NCBI RefSeq assembly: GCF_019720895.1
Contig: NZ_JAHKSH010000002.1
Location: forward strand, 434,001 to 498,000
DNA: 64,000 nt
From: Microbacterium salitolerans
Lineage (GTDB): Bacteria; Actinomycetota; Actinomycetes; Actinomycetales; Microbacteriaceae
Direction of reading: 5' to 3'
A program made the position numbers and the translations under genes. Below, in pieces: positions 58,695 to 64,000 of the stretch. A model generated the notes under the pieces. That model saw only the letters and a list, made by a program, of their open reading frames with translations, made no database searches and had not been told where the DNA came from. The first letter of the stretch is position 1. The number at the start of each line of letters is the position of its first letter.

Positions 58695-60245
58695 ATGACA
58701 TCGATCGCCGCAGCAGCCTCCTCGTGGGAGATGACGTCCGAGGAGCGCAGCGACGCTGATGCGCTGCTGACGACCCTCGAAGCGGCCGAGCGCACCATCG
58801 CGGCCGCCGAAGCGCTCAAGGCCGCGACGACGGCCGAACTCCGGCGCATCGCCGAACAGCAGCGAGAGCGCACCGACTCCGAGAGCGAGTACGAGTTCCC
58901 TCATCGGTCGATGGGCGCGGAGGTCGCGTCCGCGCTTCGGGTCTCGCCGCGCACGGCGCAGGCGCGCCTGGAGGAGGCGGCCGAGCTGGTGGAGGGCTTC
59001 CCCGCGACACAGGCGGCCCTGAGCTCCGGGTTCCTCACACGGGCGCACGCGCGTGAGATCGTCGCAGCGGGCGGGCATCTCACAGGTCGCCTCCGGGCGC
59101 GCTTCGAGCGGCGCATCATCCCCGAGGCAGAGACCCGCACGCCGGGGCAGCTGCGCAGGATCGCTCGCGCGCTGGTCGAGCAGGTGCGTCCGTCATCCTT
59201 CGCGGAGCGGCACGGGCGTGCGCGAGACAGGCGCGGCGTCTTCGTCACCGATCTCGACGACGGCATGTCGGAGCTGTGCGCTGTCCTCCCCTCGCCCCTC
59301 GCCCACGGAATCCACGACCGACTCACGCAAATGGGGCACACCGTCATCTCCGACCGACGGGCGGCCGCACGCGAGAAGCGCAAGGAGGAGCGGCGACTGG
59401 CGCGGAGGCAGGCGCGCGCGGCGGCGCACGACGGCGACGCGCCTGGGCTCTCGGATCCCGCGATCTCCCCTCACGAGCGCGATGACGAGCACGCCACCCG
59501 CGCCTCGGCGGGGCTCGATGCCGGAATCGACCCCGACAGCGCAGGCGCCCCACCGTCGCCCCGTCCCACCCGAGCCGACGCGTCCGTAGAGGAGCCCATC
59601 GAGGAGCGCGTCGACACGCGCACACTCAGCCACGTTCGCGCCGATCTCCTCAGCGACATCCTCGTGACAGCGAGCCCGACGGCGCACCGGCTGCACGCTG
59701 CGGGCACAGAGGCGACTCTGGCCGAGCTTCGGGCGACCGTGCAGGTCGCGATTCCGGTCGCGCAGATCACGACGCCCGACACGGCGACGGCCGCGCCGAC
59801 GATCGACGAGGCGCTCCCAATCGACGCCGAATCAGCACGTGTGCTCGCGGGGCAGGCCTCCGGATGGGATCGTCTCTTCATCGCGGTCGAGACAGGCGAT
59901 GTGATGCGCACCGACCGCTACCAGCCGACGGCCGCGCAGCGGCGCATGCTCGTCGCGCGCGATCTCACCTGCCGCTTCCCAGGCTGCAACCAGCCCGCGC
60001 GACGGTCCGACGTCGACCACACGGTCGACTACGCGCGGGGCGGAGAGACCCGAGTCGGCAACCTCGGTCACCTCTGCCGATCCCACCACATGGTCAAGCA
60101 CCACTCGCCGTGGAGCGTGATGCAGCGCGACGGCGGCGTGTTCGAGTGGACCAGTCCCACGGGGCGCCGATATCGCAGCGACCCCGCGAGCCGAGTCATG
60201 TTCACGGAGGGCGACGATCCTCCGGATCCGTCGGCGCCGTTCTGA
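58695..60245 (+). CDS. DUF222/13E12-family HNH endonuclease-like protein
   Basis: The 516-residue protein has a DUF222 domain ('SMGAEVASALRVSPRTAQARLEEA', 'FLTRAHAREIVAAG') in the first 230 residues, a low-complexity linker and a C-terminal HNH nuclease domain: CRFPGCNQPA, DVDHTVDYARGG, LCRSHHMVKH. In actinobacteria this family is repetitive and mobile-like. ATG 58695 follows CAGACT by six bases; ATG 58656 is also in frame but sits inside the LexA box. Confidence 0.86.
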   Translation: MTSIAAAASSWEMTSEERSDADALLTTLEAAERTIAAAEALKAATTAELRRIAEQQRERTDSESEYEFPHRSMGAEVASALRVSPRTAQARLEEAAELVEGFPATQAALSSGFLTRAHAREIVAAGGHLTGRLRARFERRIIPEAETRTPGQLRRIARALVEQVRPSSFAERHGRARDRRGVFVTDLDDGMSELCAVLPSPLAHGIHDRLTQMGHTVISDRRAAAREKRKEERRLARRQARAAAHDGDAPGLSDPAISPHERDDEHATRASAGLDAGIDPDSAGAPPSPRPTRADASVEEPIEERVDTRTLSHVRADLLSDILVTASPTAHRLHAAGTEATLAELRATVQVAIPVAQITTPDTATAAPTIDEALPIDAESARVLAGQASGWDRLFIAVETGDVMRTDRYQPTAAQRRMLVARDLTCRFPGCNQPARRSDVDHTVDYARGGETRVGNLGHLCRSHHMVKHHSPWSVMQRDGGVFEWTSPTGRRYRSDPASRVMFTEGDDPPDPSAPF

Positions 60246-60303
60246 GGACGCGACAGATCCGAGGGTGAGTGCGTCGCACGGCCCCGGGCGCTAGCGTGAC
60301 GCC

Positions 60304-60768
60304 ATGTCGATCACCCTGCGCCTCATGGATCCTGCCGCGCGCGACGACCTCCTCGCGCGGATCGACGACGAGTTCGTCGCGAGCGTCGTCGCGAACGGCG
60401 GCGACGAGGGATCCGCGCGCCAGTCGGCGAGCGCCGCGCGCACACGAGCCTTTCCCGACGACGGCTCCGACTCAGGGCATCGCATCTTCGTCATCGTCGA
60501 CGGCGAGGACCCCGCCGGTCACGTCTGGATCGGCCCCTACGTCGCGGATTCGACGAGCATGTGGTGGGTGTGGAGCATCGACGTCGACGAGGCGGCCCGC
60601 GGGCGCGGCCTCGGTCGCGAGGCGATGGTCCGGGCCGAGATCTACGCCCGTGAGCACGGTGCGACCCGCATCGGCCTCAATGTCATGGGCAACAACGCCT
60701 CGGCCCGTGGGCTCTACGCCTCCCTGGGGTACGACATCGTGTCCATCGGGATGTCGAAAGGACTGTGA
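60304..60768 (+). CDS. GNAT acetyltransferase
   Basis: The 154-residue protein has 'WSIDVDEAARGRGLGREAMVRAE' (acetyl-CoA loop) and 'NVMGNNASARGLYASLGYD'. ATG 60304 lies six bases after TAGCGT (60292-60297), a leaderless pattern. Its stop almost touches that of the convergent GNAT gene. Confidence 0.88.
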   Translation: MSITLRLMDPAARDDLLARIDDEFVASVVANGGDEGSARQSASAARTRAFPDDGSDSGHRIFVIVDGEDPAGHVWIGPYVADSTSMWWVWSIDVDEAARGRGLGREAMVRAEIYAREHGATRIGLNVMGNNASARGLYASLGYDIVSIGMSKGL

Positions 60769-60769
60769 G

Positions 60770-61282
60770 TCACCCGCCGACCAGCCGCTTGAACCCGGCG
60801 TGCGAACGCACGAAACCGAGACGTTCGTAGAAGCGATGCGCGTCGGGGCGGGACGCATCGGACGTGAGCTGCACGAGCTGCGCGCCCGCGTCCGTCGCCG
60901 CCCGCTCGGTCACCCAGCGCATCATCGCTCCCCCGATTCCCGCGGAGCGCAGATCGCTCCGCACGCGCACGGCCTCGATGAGCAGCCGGGTGGAGCCGCG
61001 GCGGGAGAGGCACGGAATGCGCGTCAGCTGGAACGTGCCGACGACTGCGCCGCCGAGCGTCGCGACCACGAGATCGTTCGATGAGTCGCTGAGGATCTCG
61101 TCGAGCGCCGCGGCATAGCGCGGCCGGTCCGTGTCGCGAGCGAGGTCGCCCCGCGTCGCGCCGATCGCGTCGTCCGCGATCAGTCGGATGACGTCATCGA
61201 GATCACCCGCTGCGGCTCGACGCAGCGTGAACGCCCCGACCCGCGCCCACAGATCGGCGGGGAGGTCGAGGGCCGAGATCAC
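60770..61282 (-). CDS. GNAT acetyltransferase
   Basis: The 170-residue protein has 'FTLRRAAAGDLDDVIRLI', 'IEAVRVRSDLRSAGIGGAMMRWV' and 'QLTSDASRPDAHRFYERLGFVRSHAGFK', a PhnO/amino-acid acetyltransferase-like pattern. GTG 61282 overlaps the stop of the upstream cupin gene (GTGA), so the two are co-translated. Confidence 0.88.
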   Translation of the reverse strand: MISALDLPADLWARVGAFTLRRAAAGDLDDVIRLIADDAIGATRGDLARDTDRPRYAAALDEILSDSSNDLVVATLGGAVVGTFQLTRIPCLSRRGSTRLLIEAVRVRSDLRSAGIGGAMMRWVTERAATDAGAQLVQLTSDASRPDAHRFYERLGFVRSHAGFKRLVGG

Positions 61283-61707
61283 CACGGCATCGGGCGGTCC
61301 ATGACGGGCGATGCGTCGTCGGGGAGGCGCGGCAGCTCCTCGCCGCCCGCTCGGATGCACAGCCACCTCAGGTCCTCGTCGCCGTCCGGGGCCGCGCGCC
61401 AGGTGCGCCAGACGCCTTGCCCCACGCGCACGACCGAGCCGGGTTCGACGTCGACCACGTCGTCGTCGAGGCCCATCTGGCCGCGCCCCGCGAGGAACAC
61501 GTACAGCTCCTCGACCTTCGAATGCGCGTGCCAGTAGCCGGCCTGCTCCCCGGGGGCCATCGAGTTCACCGTCATGCCGATGAACTGCATCGCGAGCTCG
61601 TGATCGACGACCCTCCTCCCCTGCTTCCGCGTCTCGGGGCGGAAGCCTCCAAAGTGGTCGCCCCACTCGCTGGGGCCGCCGATGTTCGTCACCTCGTAGT
61701 CGCTCAT
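61279..61707 (-). CDS. Cupin-domain protein
   Basis: The 142-residue single-domain cupin has metal-binding histidines in YWHAHSKVEELYVF and 'GSVVRVGQGVWRTWRA', the two cupin motifs (the second His is changed). It likely binds a small ligand. ATG 61707 lies six bases after TACCGT (revcomp of 61714-61719). Operon with the following GNAT gene. Confidence 0.86.
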   Translation of the reverse strand: MSDYEVTNIGGPSEWGDHFGGFRPETRKQGRRVVDHELAMQFIGMTVNSMAPGEQAGYWHAHSKVEELYVFLAGRGQMGLDDDVVDVEPGSVVRVGQGVWRTWRAAPDGDEDLRWLCIRAGGEELPRLPDDASPVMDRPMPW

Positions 61708-61911
61708 GGCCTCACGGTACGGGCGCGCGGCGGCGCGCACCAGCGCCTGCCCGCTGCCACGGCGGCGCTCGTCTCCGGCGAGGCGTTTCCGCCGACAAGC
61801 CTGCCGAGGACGAGTTGCTGGCGCGCTGGCCGATCGTGCATCCTCGCGGCGCGGTCTCCTGAGGGATCACTGCGCCATCGATGACACAGTCCTCACCGCG
61901 GCGAGAGTCTG

Positions 61912-62403
61912 TCAGGCGGTCAGCGGGTCGATCCCCAGAGCGTCCTGAATCCACAGCTGCGGCAGCCCAATGTACGGGATCGCGAATCGCGAGATGCCGA
62001 CCTCCGTCACCTCGTAGGTCTCACGATCGACGCCCTCGTTGGCGTCGCCCTTGAGCGTGAGGACGCTCGCATCGTCGGCGCCGCCCTCGATCTCGACGAC
62101 GCGATGCGTCACCGTGCCCGGCCCATTGAAGCGATCCGTCGTGACGATGTCGCCGGGCTCGAGGGTGTCGGCGTCGACCTGCTGGGTGTACACGATCGTG
62201 CCCACCGGGTAGCCGGGCTCCATGGAGCCGGAGATGATGACGAGCGGCGTGACGTGCAGCGCCGCGAACATCAGCGTGAGCGCTGCGCCCGTCGCCGCCG
62301 TGGCACCGGCGGCGATGAGCGCGATGCGGCGCCCCAGATGGCCGGTGCGGCGCGCGGCCGAGACCGTTGCGACGGACGCCGTGCGAATCATCGCCTGTGA
62401 CAT
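61912..62403 (-). CDS. Signal peptidase I, SipW/archaeal type
   Basis: The 163-residue membrane protein has one N-terminal transmembrane segment, catalytic Ser in ISGSMEPGYPVG, and His in TVTHRVVEI where bacterial type I has Lys, the mark of the SipW/ER type, plus KGDANE. SipW enzymes process a few anchored substrates encoded nearby; none is in this window. GGGGGAG precedes ATG 62403. Confidence 0.85.
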   Translation of the reverse strand: MSQAMIRTASVATVSAARRTGHLGRRIALIAAGATAATGAALTLMFAALHVTPLVIISGSMEPGYPVGTIVYTQQVDADTLEPGDIVTTDRFNGPGTVTHRVVEIEGGADDASVLTLKGDANEGVDRETYEVTEVGISRFAIPYIGLPQLWIQDALGIDPLTA

Positions 62404-62655
62404 GGTCGTGCTCCCCCATCGCGGAGGGGCAGGGCGGGGGCCGTCGGGCTCGGCCACCCTTGCAGCACCTGCTGTTCACTCCGCGTTCACTCTCCATTGA
62501 ATGCGATCACATGGAGAACCGCACGGCATCTCAGCGAACACGGAGCGCTTTCGCCCCGATCATCAGGGTTTCCTTGCGGAGGGCGACGGGAGACCGCGCA
62601 CGCGGAGTCCGGCGATCGTCCGACGCCATCCAGGTGCGACAGACACAATGGGAGG
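62404..62655. other. Intergenic control region of signal peptidase and aminopeptidase genes
   Basis: 252 bp between divergent genes. It holds the PHO-box-like repeat and, near its right end, CACAAT (62644-62649) six bases before the aminopeptidase GTG. A 56-codon frame from ATG 62511 to 62678 is probably noncoding. Confidence 0.5.
62474..62495 (+). promoter_or_regulatory. PHO-box-like direct repeat
   Basis: Two adjacent 11-bp units, GTTCACTCCGC and GTTCACTCTCC, match the 11-nt direct repeat units (GTTCAYYYRSS-like) bound by PhoP in Streptomyces. Spacing of exactly one turn is typical. Genes affected would be the signal peptidase or aminopeptidase. Confidence 0.5.
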
Positions 62656-63942
62656 GTGACCTCTCGCATCCCGGATGACGCCCGCACCCACATCGACGAC
62701 CTCGCCGCCTTCGTACAGGCCTCCCCGTCGTCGTACCACGCCGCGCGCGAGAGCGCCCGCCGCCTGGACGCGGCCGGGTTCTCGCCGCTCGACGAGACGA
62801 CGACGTGGGAGCTCGCGCCCGGTTCTCGGCACTATGTGGTGCGCGACGGGTCCGTCATCGCCTTCGTGCTGCCTGCGGAGGCCGCGCCGACGACTCCGTT
62901 CGCGATCGTCGGGGCGCACACCGATTCCCCGAGCTTCAAGCTCAAGCCGCGGCCGACGACGAGCGGCACGGGCGGCTGGTGGCAGCTCGGCTGGGAGGTC
63001 TACGGGGGGCCGCTCCTCAACTCATGGCTCGACCGCGAGCTCGAGCTCGCCGGACGGATCGTCACGCGGGACGGATCCGAGCACGTCGTCCGCACTGGGC
63101 CGCTCGCGCGGATCCCCCAGCTCGCCGTGCACCTCGATCGGCAGGTCAACGACGGGCTGACCCTCGACAAGCAGCGCCATACTGCTCCCGTGTGGGGCAT
63201 CGGCGACGGCGAATCGGCCGACATCCTCGCCGTGCTCGCGCGCGAGGCCGGTGTCGATGCCGAAGACATCGGTGGATTCGACATCGTCGCCGCCGACACC
63301 CAGCCCCCGCGCACGTTCGGCGCCGACCACGCGCTCTTCGCGAGCGGACGCCTCGACAACCTCCTCTCGACGCATGCCGGGCTCGTCGCGATCCAGGACG
63401 CCGCTCCGACGGGCCGCATCGCCATGTTCGCCGCCTTCGATCACGAGGAGATCGGATCCGCGTCCCGCTCCGGTGCCGCGGGGCCGTTCCACGAAGCGGT
63501 GCTGACGAGGATCCTCGGAGCATTCGGAGCGACCCCCGAGCACCGCGCGCAGAGCTTCGCGCGATCGCTTCACGTGTCGAGCGACGTCGGCCACGCGGTG
63601 CACCCGAACTACTCCGAGCGCCACGACCCCGCCAACCAGCCGGTGGCGGGCGGAGGCCCGATCCTCAAGATCAACGCGAATCAGCGCTACGCGACCGACG
63701 CGCACGGCGCGGCCGCCTGGAACGCCGCGTGCGCGTCCGTCGACGTGCCGACACAGGAGTTCGTGTCCAACAACGGTCTCCCCTGCGGCTCGACGATCGG
63801 CCCGATCTCGGCGACGCGCCTCGGTATCCGCACGGTCGACGTCGGTGTGCCGATCCTCTCGATGCACTCGGCCCGCGAGCTGACCGCCGTCGTGGATCCC
63901 TGGCACCTCTCGCGCGCCATGAGCGCCGTCCTCGCGCGCTGA
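62656..63942 (+). CDS. M18-family aminopeptidase
   Basis: The 428-residue zinc aminopeptidase has AHTDSPSFKLKP (His/Asp), GRLDNLLSTHAGL, DHEEIGSASRSGA (catalytic Glu) and 'DVGHAVHPNYSERHDP' plus a C-terminal SMHSARE. It removes N-terminal acidic/neutral residues in the cytoplasm. GTG 62656 has GGGAGG directly before it and CACAAT six bases upstream. Confidence 0.93.
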   Translation: MTSRIPDDARTHIDDLAAFVQASPSSYHAARESARRLDAAGFSPLDETTTWELAPGSRHYVVRDGSVIAFVLPAEAAPTTPFAIVGAHTDSPSFKLKPRPTTSGTGGWWQLGWEVYGGPLLNSWLDRELELAGRIVTRDGSEHVVRTGPLARIPQLAVHLDRQVNDGLTLDKQRHTAPVWGIGDGESADILAVLAREAGVDAEDIGGFDIVAADTQPPRTFGADHALFASGRLDNLLSTHAGLVAIQDAAPTGRIAMFAAFDHEEIGSASRSGAAGPFHEAVLTRILGAFGATPEHRAQSFARSLHVSSDVGHAVHPNYSERHDPANQPVAGGGPILKINANQRYATDAHGAAAWNAACASVDVPTQEFVSNNGLPCGSTIGPISATRLGIRTVDVGVPILSMHSARELTAVVDPWHLSRAMSAVLAR

Positions 63943-63946
63943 CCCG

Positions 63947-64000
63947 ATGATCGAGCTGGCGCGGGAGTCGTGGCGAGAGCGAGAACGGCTTCACGAGGAG
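63947..64000 (+). CDS. Start of a protein, possibly 3-methyladenine DNA glycosylase-like
   Basis: The frame from ATG 63947 (MIELARESWRERERLHEE) runs to the window end. Its N-terminus resembles actinobacterial proteins annotated 3-methyladenine DNA glycosylase, but the fragment is too short to be sure. It is 4 bp after the aminopeptidase stop. Confidence 0.4.
   Translation, partial: MIELARESWRERERLHEE

Noticed and set aside
61708-61911. Gene between cupin and signal peptidase genes
   Set aside because: About 200 bp with only Arg/Pro-rich frames and no start context.
62511-62678. 56-codon frame upstream of the M18 gene
   Set aside because: Arg/Ser-rich, no ribosome site and overlaps the M18 start in another frame.

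Overview
This is a 64 kb piece of a high-GC actinobacterial chromosome, most likely from a Microbacteriaceae genus close to Microbacterium. The evidence is the gene order (CorC-era-leuA-recO-uppS-dus-dgt-dnaG), a type II fatty-acid cluster with a FasR-type regulator beside aceE, RbpA, polyphosphate glucokinase, DUF3145, actinobacterial RNase P RNA, and a DUF222/13E12 HNH protein. There is no rRNA, CRISPR array, insertion sequence or prophage. Three tRNAs (Asn, Met, Val) and rnpB are present. Both ends cut genes.

Layout. From 1 to 10.7 kb is a mostly plus-strand housekeeping block: CorC-like protein, Era, leucine synthesis with a leucine-codon leader peptide, RecO, UppS, a minus-strand glutathione peroxidase, tRNA dihydrouridine synthase, dNTPase, primase and a lone ABC ATPase. 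tRNA-Asn with its terminator follows. From 11 to 16.2 kb are a MerR/MFS pair, a Septum_form-type lipoprotein, peptide deformylase, a DMT-like membrane protein, tRNA-Met and DUF3145. From 16.3 to 24 kb lies the minus-strand group aceE, fasR, fabD, fabH, acpP, fabF, which links acetyl-CoA supply to FAS-II, with hairpins between several genes. From 24.2 to 30.4 kb are tRNA-Val abutting a zinc-ribbon gene, a PolI-like polymerase, rnpB, ppgK, rbpA, a glycerophosphodiesterase and an atypical SDR.

From 30.4 kb onward the window is accessory: DedA and AEC membrane proteins, two UvrA-like proteins without the UvrB-binding domain, two-gene efflux/peptidase and GNAT/racemase groups, AraC/MarR/PadR regulators, five GNAT acetyltransferases, a GH25 lysozyme, an AarF kinase, an M14 carboxypeptidase, HrpB helicase, an aminotransferase, GrpB, a SUMF1-like protein, methyltransferases, a HAD phosphatase, CGNR and HNH proteins, a SipW-type signal peptidase and an M18 aminopeptidase.

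The most striking feature is transcriptional. At least fifteen starts lie 6-7 nt downstream of a TAnnnT -10 hexamer, as expected for leaderless mRNAs. Related oddities are a leucine-rich leader before leuA, a short leaderless upstream ORF overlapping the AEC start, and a tRNA-Val gene ending one base before a GTG start codon. No single new multigene defence or biosynthetic system is evident. The best novelty candidates are these expression arrangements and the two UvrA paralogues.
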